Shown: one piece after another, positions 33,741-43,010 of the stretch
Numbering within the stretch: the first letter of the stretch is position 1
How the letters are laid out: each line of letters begins with the position of its first letter
NCBI RefSeq assembly: GCF_021190915.1
Contig: NZ_JAIOAP010000001.1
Coordinates: forward strand, 310,001 to 374,000
DNA from: Cohnella silvisoli
GTDB taxonomy: Bacteria; Bacillota; Bacilli; Paenibacillales; Paenibacillaceae
Direction of reading: 5' to 3'
DNA length: 64,000 nt
Made by a program: the position numbers and the translations under genes
The notes under the pieces: model-generated
Database searches by the model: none
What the model was told of the DNA's origin: nothing
What the model saw: only the letters and a program-made list of their open reading frames with translations

Positions 33741-35234
33741 TCAAGTCGATGGGGGAGGCTTCGGCCGGCGAATGAGAGCAGGCAGCTTCTTGCGAATGAG
33801 CGTATCGCGGAACTGGCGTGAATTCCACGGAGCTATCGGCGTTAGATAAGGGACGTTTAAGGAGGTTAAGGTAACGAGATGAAGCCAAATAAACAAATAG
33901 CCTAACAAGATACCGAATCCTCCCAATAAAGCGGCTAACGCCATTAGCGGAAATTGCAGCAGACGCAAAGCAATGGATAAATTATATTGGGGCATGGCGA
34001 AAGAGGCGATTCCGGTTAACGCAACGACGACGACCATGATGGGAGAAGCGATTCCGGCATTGATGGACGCCTCTCCGATAACAAGGGCGCCGACGATGCT
34101 TACGGCTGATCCGACGGGCTTCGGCAGCCGTATTCCCGCTTCCTTGAGCAGTTCGAAGAAGAACACCATGATTACGGCTTCGAAAAAAGCGCCGAAAGGG
34201 ATTCCTTCGCGCGAATCGATGATCGCCAGCAGCAGGACGGTGGGGATCAGCTCGGTATGGAATGTCGAAATGGCTATGTATAAGCTAGGAAGAGAAATCG
34301 CGATCAGCAAAGCGATGAATCTCAGCCATCGGATGAAATTCGAGACAAGAACTCTCTGATAGTAGTCTTCGCTGGATTGAAGAAGCTCAAAGAAAAGCCC
34401 TGGGCATATCAGAACCGAGCAGGATCCTTCCACCAGCAAGATAATCTTCCCGTTAAGCAAGGCGGCCGCGGCAACGTCGGTTCTTTCCGTGTAGCGGAAT
34501 TGGGGGAAAGGGGAGTAAGGAGAGTCTTCGATCAACTCTTCTATGTAAGAGGTATCCAGTATTTCCCCGGGATTAACCGTACGAATTCGCGACTTGAACT
34601 CCTCGAGCACGGCGGTGTCAACCACGCCTTCCAAGTAACCGTAGCTTACGGCTGTGTTCGAATACCCGCCCGCTTGGAAAGCTTCGAATTTCACCGCGGT
34701 GCTTCTGACGCGCATGCGAATCATTCCTATATTTTTCTGCATATTCTCGACGGTGCCCTCGCGCGGGCCTTGCACGACGGGTTCGGTTTCCGGCTCCATA
34801 ACCTGACGGGTTTCTAGGCCGTTGGCTTCGTAACATATCGCTTTATCCCAACCGTCGAGGAAAATAACGACGTACCCTGCAAGAATGCGCTGGTCAATAA
34901 GAGACCACGCGCTCTCCAGGGTTGCCGATTCAGCCGAAGCGCCGTGCGAATCGAAAAATTTAATCAGCATCTCCGGCGTCACTTCCGTGCCGGGTCCTAT
35001 GATATGCTCAGTTAAATCCTGCATGGATCGCTTCATGTAATTGATCTTCTTGTTATTGATAATCGATTTGAAATAGACCGAAACCGCCGAATTTTTCATC
35101 CCTGGCCCATATTGCCATTGCACCATATCTAGGTCGCTGCAGTGCCGATAGGTGTCTTGAAGACGAAGGAGATTGTGGATTAATTGTTTGAATAAGTGAT
35201 CCGTAGTAATTGTAGTCACCTCCGTAAATGGCAT
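33741..35234 (-). CDS. Spore germination receptor subunit A (GerA/GerKA family)
   Basis: About 497 residues. The soluble N-terminal part has DMVQWQYGPGMKNSAVSVYF, YVVIFLDGWDKAICYEANGL and RQVMEPETEPVVQGPREG, then FQFRYTERTDVAAAALLNGK-like sequence. Membrane segments begin near FIALLIAISLPSLYIAISTF and include FEAVIMVFFFELLKEAG and IVGALVIGEASINAGIASPI, all hallmarks of GerA. First gene of the operon. The start is uncertain: ATG 35234 has no ribosome site, whereas GGAGGTG sits six bases before an in-frame ATT at 35210, which may be the true start. Expression in the forespore by sigma G is expected from the family; no convincing sigma G promoter was found. Confidence 0.92.
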   Translation of the reverse strand: MPFTEVTTITTDHLFKQLIHNLLRLQDTYRHCSDLDMVQWQYGPGMKNSAVSVYFKSIINNKKINYMKRSMQDLTEHIIGPGTEVTPEMLIKFFDSHGASAESATLESAWSLIDQRILAGYVVIFLDGWDKAICYEANGLETRQVMEPETEPVVQGPREGTVENMQKNIGMIRMRVRSTAVKFEAFQAGGYSNTAVSYGYLEGVVDTAVLEEFKSRIRTVNPGEILDTSYIEELIEDSPYSPFPQFRYTERTDVAAAALLNGKIILLVEGSCSVLICPGLFFELLQSSEDYYQRVLVSNFIRWLRFIALLIAISLPSLYIAISTFHTELIPTVLLLAIIDSREGIPFGAFFEAVIMVFFFELLKEAGIRLPKPVGSAVSIVGALVIGEASINAGIASPIMVVVVALTGIASFAMPQYNLSIALRLLQFPLMALAALLGGFGILLGYLFIWLHLVTLTSLNVPYLTPIAPWNSRQFRDTLIRKKLPALIRRPKPPPST

Positions 35235-35298
35235 TGTACGTAAAGTTTTCCATTCTATGAGCGGATTTATGCAGGGGCATTCCATACGGATTTCGCAC

Positions 35299-35340
35299 AA
35301 AAAAAGGGCTGGTCAGGTAAACCTGACGAGCCCTTTTTTT
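35299..35340 (-). terminator. Terminator between the FhuF-like and gerA genes
   Basis: AAAAAAAGGGCT and AGCCCTTTTTTT with inner TCAGG/CCTGA form a long symmetrical stem. It lies 64 bases upstream of gerA, and 3' of no gene on the plus strand. It may insulate gerA from readthrough initiated upstream on the minus strand by the FhuF-like gene's flank. Confidence 0.85.
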
Positions 35341-35343
35341 GTG

Positions 35344-36135
35344 CTAAGCGCTATGATCCTGCCGCGCCGCTTCAATCTTCAGCCTAAACGCGGCTCGTTC
35401 CTCGTCCTTGAGGATCGGGCAGTTATAGCATTTTACTCCTTCTTCGCGTTTGTAATACATACAGCAAGCTGAACGTAGTATCATCTGCGTGCCGGGTTTG
35501 TAAGGGCTGTCGAGGTAACAAGGGGTATAATCGAAAGGATTTTTCCTGCGATCAAAGGTTTCCCCTGGCATACCGGCAAGCAGCTTGTAATCGGATTCTA
35601 TAAGCTCCCGCAGGGGTCCGTCAGGAACGATCTGCCTTAAGTAATCCATTAAGTAAGCTATACGCGCACCGTATTGATTCCAGATCATAGCCGACTTCAA
35701 TCCTGCGGCTCCGGCTGCGGCTTCTATGAGCGGGTTCATCGTATCGGCGAAGTATTTCGACCATTCGGTCCTGATCGCGGATTCCCTGTCGTCCAGAGGT
35801 AAGTCCGTCCATTTCAATTCATTTATCTTGAATACCACATGGGCATGATCGCCATGCGATTCTAATTGAATCGTAAGGTTGTCCAGCGATAGATCGAGGA
35901 TTCTGTTGTACTGGGACATCATGACTTGTTTCGTGGCGGCCAAGCCGAAGAAAGCAAGGCCGACGAAGGAGACGGCAAGCTCGAGGCCGATTCCTTTAAT
36001 AAGCAGAGAGCCTTTCTGAAGGAGCTCCTTCATAGGCTCCGGTTGCAAAAGTTCCGCAGCCGCGAAGGAAAGAAGCGGATTGTCCGAGCCTTTAGTTGAG
36101 ATATGAAAGTGTTGCTCCGCCAAAGTCAAATCCAT
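35344..36135 (-). CDS. FhuF-like ferric siderophore reductase / iron-regulated protein
   Basis: About 263 residues. The C terminus carries RSACCMYYKREEGVKCYNCP, the C-C-x10-C-x2-C motif that binds the [2Fe-2S] cluster of FhuF reductases. The central part has IWNQYGARIAYLMDYLRQIV and PCYLDSPYKPGTQMILRSAC. It probably releases iron from imported ferric siderophores in the cytoplasm. A near-perfect Fur box lies 25 bases upstream. ATG 36135 is chosen from the family start (MDLTLAEQHF); ATGs further up run into the Fur box. No siderophore transporter is adjacent. Confidence 0.85.
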   Translation of the reverse strand: MDLTLAEQHFHISTKGSDNPLLSFAAAELLQPEPMKELLQKGSLLIKGIGLELAVSFVGLAFFGLAATKQVMMSQYNRILDLSLDNLTIQLESHGDHAHVVFKINELKWTDLPLDDRESAIRTEWSKYFADTMNPLIEAAAGAAGLKSAMIWNQYGARIAYLMDYLRQIVPDGPLRELIESDYKLLAGMPGETFDRRKNPFDYTPCYLDSPYKPGTQMILRSACCMYYKREEGVKCYNCPILKDEERAAFRLKIEAARQDHSA

Positions 36136-36159
36136 TGCAGTCCCACGTCCCATTTTTAT

Positions 36160-36178
36160 GATTATGATAATCATTATC
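36160..36178. promoter_or_regulatory. Fur box
   Basis: GATTATGATAATCATTATC matches the Fur consensus GATAATGATAATCATTATC at 18 of 19 positions. It is 25 bases before the FhuF-like start and predicts repression by iron. Confidence 0.92.
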
Positions 36179-36323
36179 AATTAAATCTATATTCCCATCA
36201 TAGCGTTCGAGATTCTAGTTTGTCAATCGGGCGGACATGCGAACTAGATTATGTAAAAAAGTTACAATAGTATGAGGACGAACCTTTATCGAAGGAGTAT
36301 AATGAGAAGGCTGAAGGAAAGGA

Positions 36324-37541
36324 TTGAGGAAATTGTTGGGGTTAAGAAACAAATTATCGCCGTTGCAAGCGGTGGTATGGACGCAATTTTTAAGCGCATT
36401 CGCGGATAATCTAAATTTCTTTCTCATAGTGGGTATGGTCAAAAGAGAAGGCGTATCGGATCCAGACGGAACGGTCACGTATATTCAGATGGCTTTTTTA
36501 TTCGCATATGTTATCTTGGCGCCTATCGTCGGAGCTTTCACGGACAAGAAAGCGAAGTCGCACGTCTTGCTGTTGGGGAACGTATTGAAAGCAACCGGAA
36601 TATTGCTCTTGTTATTCGGGATATCTCCCGCGATCTGTTACTTCTTCGTCGGAGTCGGAGCTGTCGTCTATTCACCGGGAAAATACGGAATTTTATCGGA
36701 ATTAACGAAGAGCGAGGGGGAACTCCTGAGGGCTAACGCGCAGGTGGAGGGATCGACCATATTGGCGATCCTGCTCGGCACCGTCGCGGGAGGTTTTCTT
36801 GCGGTTCACTCGGACTTGCCGGCGATTCTTGTCTGCTTGTTCATCTATTTGCTCTCGCTGACGATGACTTTTCTCGTGCCCGTCAGAGCGGGAAATCCGC
36901 ACATTCGCTACCAACAAGCCGCGGGGCAGTTTTTCCGCGATTTGTCTAAGCTCTTCCGAAACCGCAGAAGCCGATTTTCGCTTATCGGGACAGGCGCATT
37001 CTGGTTAACGGCATCCGTGCTTCGGATCGCTCTCATTGCTTGGCTGCCGCTTAATCTGGGAATCGAAGACACCGATCAGCAATCGATGATCATCGGCGTC
37101 ACGGCACTCGGAGTCGTTGCCAGCGCATGGTTGACCCCCAAGCTAGTGCCGGAAGGCAGGCTTTATCGGGGATTCTATTACGGGATTGCGATGGTTAGCG
37201 CCGTAATGGCGGCTAATTTTACAAATCAGCTGTGGTTAACGGTGTCGCTCTTATTTATTACGGGAATCATGGGCGGCATCTTCCTTATACCGTTGAACAC
37301 GATACTGCAAGAGGAAGGCAAAACCGCGATAGGCTCCGGCCGGACGATCGCCGTTCAGAACTTCGTGGAAAACAGCTTGACGGTAGTCGGGTTGTTCCTC
37401 TACTTGATGCTGAGGAGTTGGGACGTGCCCGTCAATTATTCGGTTATCGGAATCGGTCTCGTACTGGCCGTGTTCTTCATCTATCTTGCTACGCAAATCG
37501 GATTTATTCGAGCAAGCTATTCCCGCAAGGAAACGACATGA
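36324..37541 (+). CDS. MFS transporter, LplT-like (lysophospholipid transporter family)
   Basis: 405-residue major facilitator with about 12 membrane segments. Features of the LplT group are WTQFLSAFADNLNFFLIVGM near the start, YSPGKYGILSEL after TM4, and the late GSGRTIAVQNFVENSLTVVG. In enteric bacteria LplT moves lysophospholipids for re-acylation by Aas; no acyltransferase is adjacent here, so the substrate is open. TTG start follows AAGGAAAGG. The stop overlaps the convergent small gene by 25 bases. Confidence 0.85.
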   Translation: MRKLLGLRNKLSPLQAVVWTQFLSAFADNLNFFLIVGMVKREGVSDPDGTVTYIQMAFLFAYVILAPIVGAFTDKKAKSHVLLLGNVLKATGILLLLFGISPAICYFFVGVGAVVYSPGKYGILSELTKSEGELLRANAQVEGSTILAILLGTVAGGFLAVHSDLPAILVCLFIYLLSLTMTFLVPVRAGNPHIRYQQAAGQFFRDLSKLFRNRRSRFSLIGTGAFWLTASVLRIALIAWLPLNLGIEDTDQQSMIIGVTALGVVASAWLTPKLVPEGRLYRGFYYGIAMVSAVMAANFTNQLWLTVSLLFITGIMGGIFLIPLNTILQEEGKTAIGSGRTIAVQNFVENSLTVVGLFLYLMLRSWDVPVNYSVIGIGLVLAVFFIYLATQIGFIRASYSRKETT

Positions 37542-37813
37542 ACGAGCTGCTCATTGGACGTCACTTTAATGACGGCATGGGCGGGATCGTATTCTGCATG
37601 ACCGAGGCCCACATAGGCCGCAGGTTCGGAACCAAGTACATAGAACAGGTCATCGGCTAGCGTTCGAATGCAAATGTCCTGCTCATCTTTGCTAAGGCTT
37701 TCCCAGTCTGCTGTTTCCATCTCGAACGACTCGTAAAACTGCGGGACCGTGGCCAAAGCGCGAGACAAGTCATCCAAAATATGATCATAAGCTCTTGTAT
37801 AGGATATAGCCAT
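37517..37813 (-). CDS. Small conserved-looking protein of unknown function
   Basis: 98 residues, acidic, no membrane segment. It begins MAISYTRAYDHILDDLSRAL and contains WESLSKDEQDICIRTLADDL and a C-terminal beta-like HAVIKVTSNEQLVHVVSL. Not recognised. Supported by a good ribosome site, AAAGGGG about eight bases before ATG 37813, and by biased codon use. It overlaps the end of the LplT-like gene tail to tail and faces the LTA synthase gene. Confidence 0.75.
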   Translation of the reverse strand: MAISYTRAYDHILDDLSRALATVPQFYESFEMETADWESLSKDEQDICIRTLADDLFYVLGSEPAAYVGLGHAEYDPAHAVIKVTSNEQLVHVVSLRE

Positions 37814-37954
37814 GAGAGTACCCCTTTCAAAGTTTTGTTTCATTATACGCGACACCGAATTCTTTAGCCAACCTTTAGGTGTTCTTCCTTCATGTAGTAC
37901 TTTAACACTGGGTTAACATTCGTTATAATAGATAGGGTTCTGGAGGTGAATTGC

Positions 37955-39808
37955 ATGAAACCTTTTAAGTTGGGAGCATGGTTATCCAAGCCCTTTATCT
38001 TTTTCTCTATATTCATGGTGTTGAAAATATATTTGGCTAGAGTCGTTGTGTTCGATAGCTCCTCGGCATGGCTTCAGCTTGCGATAAGCATACCTTCTGT
38101 CTGGGTTTTATTTTGCCTCATAGAATGGCTGGCGCCGCGCAGGAAACTAGGAGTTTATATCGCCGTTAATCTGTTGCTGACCACCATATTTTTTGCCGTC
38201 ATTATGTACTACAAATATTTCGGAGTCATTGTCACTTACCATGCCTTGCAGCAAGTTAACCAGGTAACGGAAGTCAAAGGCAGCGTGTTCTCCTTGCTTC
38301 ATCCCTATTTCTTGTTTATCTACACCGATATCGTTGCATTGCTATTATTGTTATTTAATCGGCGGTTTCGGACATGGGGCAAGAAGCTTAATATTCAGGA
38401 ATCGAGAGTACTTATTTCTGCGATTTTCTTCGTCTCGTTGGCAGCAAGCGTGACGAATGTCTGGATACACCGCGACAGCATTAATGAACTGAAGCAAGCG
38501 GAGAATATGGGCATCTTGGGTTACGAGGTATATGCGGTCATCGCCAGCGCAACGGAAGAGGTCGAAGATCCGAGCAACGTCACTTCCGAAGCGATCGCAA
38601 AGCTAAAAGGCGAGAACGATGTGGCAACGCCGCTATATTGGGGCGAAGCGAATGGCAAGAATGTCATCATTTTGCAAGTTGAAGCGGCCCAGAATTTCTT
38701 GATCGACTTGAAGATAGACGGTCAGGAAGTAACACCTGTCATGAATCAGCTTAAGAAAGAGCATTTTTACTTCCCGCACTTTTACCAACAGGTCGGACAG
38801 GGTAATACATCGGATGCAGAGTTTGTCGTGAATACATCGTACTACATTCCATCGCATGGAGCCGCAGCTCAGGATTATGGCAAATTGGCACTGCCGAGTT
38901 TGCCTAAATTATTGAGAGAGCATGGTTATCAGACGGCCACGTTCCACACGAACGACGTGCAATTCTGGAACCGCAAGGAATTATACCAGGCTTTAGGGTT
39001 CGACCGCTATTACGATGCTAAGTTTTTCGGAGACGAGGACACGGTTTTCTTCGGGCCGTCGGATGAAGTGCTTTACGATAAGACAGCAGATGAATTGTTG
39101 AAAATAAGCCAGAGCGGAAAGCCGTTCTATTCGCAAGTTATTACGATGTCCTCGCATCATCCTTTTGATATTCCGGAACGCAAAATTCGGTTCGAGCTCC
39201 CGGAGCGATACAAAGGCACGCTTGTCGGCGATTATATCCAAGCGCAGAACTATGCGGATTATTCGTTGGGACTTTTCATCGACAAACTCAAGAAGAACGG
39301 CTTATGGGACAAATCGGTACTTATGATTTATGGAGATCACCTCGGGTTGCCTTTATATTCTTTAACCGATCACGAGAAGGACTTGATGGAATCGATCTAC
39401 AAACGACCTTACCAGTATACCGAGATGATGAATATTCCTTTGATGATCATCGCGCCGGGCATTACGGAGCCGAAGGTGCTTCCGCAAACGGGCGGACAGG
39501 TTGATGTGTTTCCTACGTTAGCGAACCTGCTCGGCATCTCTTTACAGGAACATATCCACTTCGGTCAGGATATTCTGAACGAGAAAAATAATTTGCTGCC
39601 TCAAAGATATTATTTGCCATCTGGATCATTCATAAACGATAAAGGGATTTTCGTGCCTGGGCTTGATTACTTGGATGGAACGAATTATCCATTTGACGGC
39701 GCGAAATCAAATGAGACGGATTCGACGAAAGATGAATATAATCGAGCATTGGAGCTTCTAAAGTTGTCGGATAGTTATGTAAGCAGTTTGCCCAAGCATG
39801 AAAAATAA
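37955..39808 (+). CDS. Lipoteichoic acid synthase (LtaS-type sulfatase-fold enzyme)
   Basis: Polymerises glycerol phosphate from phosphatidylglycerol onto a glycolipid anchor outside the membrane. About 617 residues: five N-terminal membrane segments (to about residue 190), then the extracellular sulfatase domain starting NVIILQVEAAQNFLID, whose Glu binds manganese. The nucleophile threonine is in QQVGQGNTSDAEF, and WNRKELY, SSHHPFD and MIYGDHLGLP carry further metal and substrate residues. ATG 37955 follows GGAGGTG. The downstream PAP2 gene starts 32 bases after the stop, so the two likely form an operon. Confidence 0.95.
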   Translation: MKPFKLGAWLSKPFIFFSIFMVLKIYLARVVVFDSSSAWLQLAISIPSVWVLFCLIEWLAPRRKLGVYIAVNLLLTTIFFAVIMYYKYFGVIVTYHALQQVNQVTEVKGSVFSLLHPYFLFIYTDIVALLLLLFNRRFRTWGKKLNIQESRVLISAIFFVSLAASVTNVWIHRDSINELKQAENMGILGYEVYAVIASATEEVEDPSNVTSEAIAKLKGENDVATPLYWGEANGKNVIILQVEAAQNFLIDLKIDGQEVTPVMNQLKKEHFYFPHFYQQVGQGNTSDAEFVVNTSYYIPSHGAAAQDYGKLALPSLPKLLREHGYQTATFHTNDVQFWNRKELYQALGFDRYYDAKFFGDEDTVFFGPSDEVLYDKTADELLKISQSGKPFYSQVITMSSHHPFDIPERKIRFELPERYKGTLVGDYIQAQNYADYSLGLFIDKLKKNGLWDKSVLMIYGDHLGLPLYSLTDHEKDLMESIYKRPYQYTEMMNIPLMIIAPGITEPKVLPQTGGQVDVFPTLANLLGISLQEHIHFGQDILNEKNNLLPQRYYLPSGSFINDKGIFVPGLDYLDGTNYPFDGAKSNETDSTKDEYNRALELLKLSDSYVSSLPKHEK

Positions 39809-39839
39809 AGTACTTTATAGAAAAAAGGGGGGTTGGAAA

Positions 39840-40499
39840 TTGACGCTCAAAAATGTAGATTGGAAAAAGTATGCTCCGCTTCTGTTGATGTTGGTTTTCC
39901 CGGTTCTCGGCCTCATGTATGCTTTAACGAACAATAACTCCAATCAGGAAGTTTATAGATTGGTGACGGCTGTGGACCAAGCGATACCGTTCGTCAAATA
40001 TTTCGCGCTTCCGTATTCCGTCTGGATTTTCTATATTTACGTTTGCTTGTTTTACTTCTTCAAGAAGGATGTCAATGTGTACTACCGGGCACTTATCACT
40101 TATATTGTTTGCGCGCTCATATGTTATTTGATTTATACCGTATTTCAAACGACGGTTTCCCGTCCGATAGTTACGGGAAGCGATCCTTTCTCCGCATTAA
40201 TGCGTTACATTTACGATCGGGATCAGCCCTATAACTGTTTCCCGAGCATTCACTGCTTTTCAAGCTATATGGTAATGAGGATGGTGTGGACCAGTTCCTT
40301 CCGCAATAAATGGAACGTCACGCTAATTACGGGGATGTCGAGCCTTATTATTGTGTCCACTTTATTCGTTAAGCAACACGTTATCATGGATGCGCTAGCC
40401 GGATTTTTCCTAGTTGAAGTAGTTGTTGCCGCAATGATCGTGTTCGAGCGTAAGTTGAAAGTTTCTCGCGAGCGCCAGAACAGCACTTACGGTGCCTAA
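39840..40499 (+). CDS. PAP2-family membrane phosphatase (inositol phosphoceramide synthase-like)
   Basis: About 219 residues with five or six membrane segments. The phosphatase motifs are SRPIV (C1 end), NCFPSIHCFSSY (C2, PSxH) and KQHVIMDALAGF (C3, HxxxD). The pattern resembles PAP2 proteins of the IPC-synthase type. TTG 39840 has AGGGGGG seven bases upstream, better than ATG 39798, which overlaps the preceding gene. Beside the LTA synthase it may handle a lipid phosphate or diacylglycerol product of teichoic acid synthesis; that link is inference. Confidence 0.88.
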   Translation: MTLKNVDWKKYAPLLLMLVFPVLGLMYALTNNNSNQEVYRLVTAVDQAIPFVKYFALPYSVWIFYIYVCLFYFFKKDVNVYYRALITYIVCALICYLIYTVFQTTVSRPIVTGSDPFSALMRYIYDRDQPYNCFPSIHCFSSYMVMRMVWTSSFRNKWNVTLITGMSSLIIVSTLFVKQHVIMDALAGFFLVEVVVAAMIVFERKLKVSRERQNSTYGA

Positions 40500-40507
40500 C
40501 GACAAGG

Positions 40508-40564
40508 AAAAGGCTGATCTACCTTGGCAGATTGAAAGCTCTGCCGGGTAGATCAGCCTTTTTA
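40508..40564. terminator. Bidirectional terminator between PAP2 and tetR
   Basis: AAGGCTGATCTACC and GGTAGATCAGCCTT are perfect 14-base arms with T and A tracts on both sides, serving the convergent PAP2 and tetR genes. Confidence 0.93.
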
Positions 40565-40579
40565 ATTTGTCTGGTTGAA

Positions 40580-41185
40580 TTATTGAGCCGAGAGCCGATA
40601 CATGTTGCGAAAGCCCATTTTCATTTGGTCCGTCGAATAACCTTTCTCCTGCTTCAGATGAAAGTATCCTAACGGAGACATGGAACAGATGATCGCATGG
40701 GCAGCTAAATCGGGATCGGCAGAAGCTTGCTGATTCGTATCCTGGCCCATAATTTCTGTTAGTAGCTCAGACATTTTATTCCTGAAAAATTTATACATAG
40801 GGGAATGAAAGAAGTTCCCGCGGTGATCGTCGCAGGCCATCTTGGCTTCCATCGCGATAATTAAATCGGATTTCTCTTCGATCGCGTCTATCCATAGGTC
40901 CACAATGCCGTCCAATTTTTCCGCGGCGGAGGATTGCCGATGTTCCTCCAAGTAAGTAGTCACTTGATTCATAAGCTGATGTCCGTAATCTTGAAGGATA
41001 TCCGAGCAGAGATCGCCTTTGTGGGCGTATCTGCGATATAAAGTCGCTTGTCCGATTCCTGCTGTCTTAGCGATTTGATGCATACTAACCGGGCGAACGC
41101 CATGCTCGTTGAATAGAGCTTGGGCGGTTTGCAGGATCAATCGGCGGTGTTCTAGGGCGTCTTTACGTTCACGACGGATCGACAC
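40580..41185 (-). CDS. TetR/AcrR-family repressor of the divergent MFS pump
   Basis: 201-residue repressor. The helix-turn-helix is VSMHQIAKTAGIGQATLYRR followed by YAHKGDLCSDIL. The C-terminal domain is a helical ligand domain ending MGFRNMYRLSAQ. GTG start follows AGGTGG at seven bases. The gene is divergent from an EmrB/QacA-type MFS gene, and the shared region carries two identical 14-bp palindromes, the expected operators. Ligand unknown, probably a pump substrate. Confidence 0.93.
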   Translation of the reverse strand: MSIRRERKDALEHRRLILQTAQALFNEHGVRPVSMHQIAKTAGIGQATLYRRYAHKGDLCSDILQDYGHQLMNQVTTYLEEHRQSSAAEKLDGIVDLWIDAIEEKSDLIIAMEAKMACDDHRGNFFHSPMYKFFRNKMSELLTEIMGQDTNQQASADPDLAAHAIICSMSPLGYFHLKQEKGYSTDQMKMGFRNMYRLSAQ

Positions 41186-41228
41186 GGAATAGCCACCTCA
41201 CTTTACCGAAAGTTTACATACTAAATTG

Positions 41229-41282
41229 TTGACTTCCGGACAATTGTCCGGTAACATCAAGATTAAACGGACAATTGTCCGG
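41229..41282 (+). promoter_or_regulatory. MFS pump promoter with two TetR palindromic operators
   Basis: -35 TTGACT (41229-41234), 17-base spacer, -10 TAACAT (41252-41257). The spacer contains the perfect palindrome CCGGACAATTGTCCGG (41236-41251). A second copy, CGGACAATTGTCCGG, lies at 41268-41282, 31 bases centre to centre, three helical turns. Binding would block polymerase on the pump promoter and lies upstream of tetR as well. Confidence 0.88.
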
Positions 41283-41403
41283 TATGACTGAAGAGGTTCC
41301 TTTGTAGGGTCCATATGTCCTTATTGTAACGCCAAAGCATACGGCGGTCAATGGACGAGAGAGACTGCGCAGAGAGGACCTACATTAGGATAGGAGGGAA
41401 TAC

Positions 41404-42906
41404 ATGTCTTCAAATTCAACACCGGCATCAACGGGAGAAGCATTTTCGATGCGTAAGATTATCGGACCCCTGGTTGCCATCGTCGTCGGTATTTTTATGG
41501 TTATTTTGGATGGTACGGCGGTTAACGTCGCGCTTCCAAAGCTGCAACAAGAGTTTAAGCTTTTGAACTTGTCGTTAGTGCAATGGACAGTTATTGGTTA
41601 TGCTTTAGCTCAAGCTGCCGTTATCCCTTTGGCAGGCTGGTTATCGGATCGCTTCGGTGCCAAGAGAATATTTTTGATCTCGGTTGGGTTGTTCACCATC
41701 GGATCGGTGCTCTGCGCTTCGGCTAATTCCGTTGAAACGCTTATCGCCTTCCGGATCGTTCAAGGGGCTGGCGGAGGTGTCGTCATCCCGATCGCTATGG
41801 CCTTTATTTATCGGCTATCTCCTCCGGAGAAAGTCGGAGCCGTCATGGGTATGATGGGAATTCCAATCTTGCTTGGTCCTGCGCTAGGGCCGGTAGTAGC
41901 CGGATGGTTGGTTGAATATCATAGCTGGCAGTGGATATTCTTGATTAACTTACCTATCGGTATTATCGGGATTATTCTCGGCATTCGCACTTTGCCAAAC
42001 ATTCAACGTCAAACGGTTGCGTCTTTGGATACACTGGGCATGATCCTCGGACCTTTGGCATTCGCAGCGCTTGTTTACGGAGTTTCCCAAGGCGGCGTTG
42101 ATCCCGTTACGGGCGAGTCCACTTGGACTAACGCAACAACGTTGATCGGTTCGGGGATTGGTATCGTAGCTTTGATTCTATTCATTCTCGTGGAATTGAA
42201 CCGCCAAAACCCGCTTCTGGAGCTAAGAGTGTTCCGATCAGGCAACTTCACCAAAGGAATTATCGTGCAATGGATTTCACAAATAGCGATGTTCGGAACG
42301 ATGTTCATGGTTCCTCTGTTCTTACAACAAGCCCATGGATTTAGTCCTCTCAAGACAGGTTTGATTATGCTTCCTCAAGCACTGGCATCCGGGTTGTTCA
42401 TGCCTATCGGAGGAAAACTATCTGATCGCTTCGGCGCGCGTCCGCTCGTATTGGCAGGTATGGCTTTAACGACGGTATCGGCTCTATTACTGTCCAATAT
42501 TTCTGCGGATTCCGGGACGGCTGCGGTTATGTTGCCGCTTGCTCTACTGGGTGCAGGAATGGGATTGTTCATGATGCCGCTTAATAACCATCTAATCCAA
42601 TCAGCTCCACAGAACCTAGTTGGACGTGTCACATCTCTCACTAATGCGGCGCAACAAGTTATGATGTCGTTCGCCATTGCTATACTCACGACCCTGTCAG
42701 CGACCAAGATGAAGGATCTGATGATCGAAACGGGCAAGAAGGAAAAGGATCTGGAGTTATACGCTTCTTCCTTCGGTTACACTTTCCTGATTCTGGTCGG
42801 AATCGCCATTGTTGGTGGATTGCTAGGCCTCATGCTTCAGAAGCCGAAAAAAGTCGAAGGCCAAGAAGAAGGCAATGCCGAAGTACCAATGATGGTAGGT
42901 CACTAA
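41404..42906 (+). CDS. MFS drug efflux transporter, DHA2 family (EmrB/QacA)
   Basis: 500-residue proton-coupled multidrug exporter with about 14 membrane segments. Motif A appears as GWLSDRFGAKR after TM2 and again as GGKLSDRFGARP. Motif C-like GIPILLGPALGPVVAGWLVE lies in TM5. Start TM carries MVILDGTAVNVALPKLQQEF, typical for DHA2. ATG follows AGGAGGGAA. Controlled by the divergent TetR gene through palindromes in its promoter. Confidence 0.95.
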   Translation: MSSNSTPASTGEAFSMRKIIGPLVAIVVGIFMVILDGTAVNVALPKLQQEFKLLNLSLVQWTVIGYALAQAAVIPLAGWLSDRFGAKRIFLISVGLFTIGSVLCASANSVETLIAFRIVQGAGGGVVIPIAMAFIYRLSPPEKVGAVMGMMGIPILLGPALGPVVAGWLVEYHSWQWIFLINLPIGIIGIILGIRTLPNIQRQTVASLDTLGMILGPLAFAALVYGVSQGGVDPVTGESTWTNATTLIGSGIGIVALILFILVELNRQNPLLELRVFRSGNFTKGIIVQWISQIAMFGTMFMVPLFLQQAHGFSPLKTGLIMLPQALASGLFMPIGGKLSDRFGARPLVLAGMALTTVSALLLSNISADSGTAAVMLPLALLGAGMGLFMMPLNNHLIQSAPQNLVGRVTSLTNAAQQVMMSFAIAILTTLSATKMKDLMIETGKKEKDLELYASSFGYTFLILVGIAIVGGLLGLMLQKPKKVEGQEEGNAEVPMMVGH

Positions 42907-42920
42907 GCTTGTAAGTTAAC

Positions 42921-42958
42921 AAAAGGCAGCATCCCGTTAATAAGGGGTGCTGCCTTTT
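42921..42958 (+). terminator. Terminator after the MFS gene
   Basis: AAAAGGCAGCA and TGCTGCCTTTT extended by CCC/GGG, with an 8-base loop. Confidence 0.9.
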
Positions 42959-42981
42959 AAGTTTACACCTGGAAATTGGAC

Positions 42982-43010
42982 GACCCCCGCAGACGAGTCT
43001 GTCGGGGGTC
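42982..43010. terminator. Second hairpin behind the MFS gene
   Basis: GACCCCCG and CGGGGGTC with an inner AGAC/TCTGT stem. It follows the first terminator by 24 bases and may act as a backup or on the opposite strand. Confidence 0.6.
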
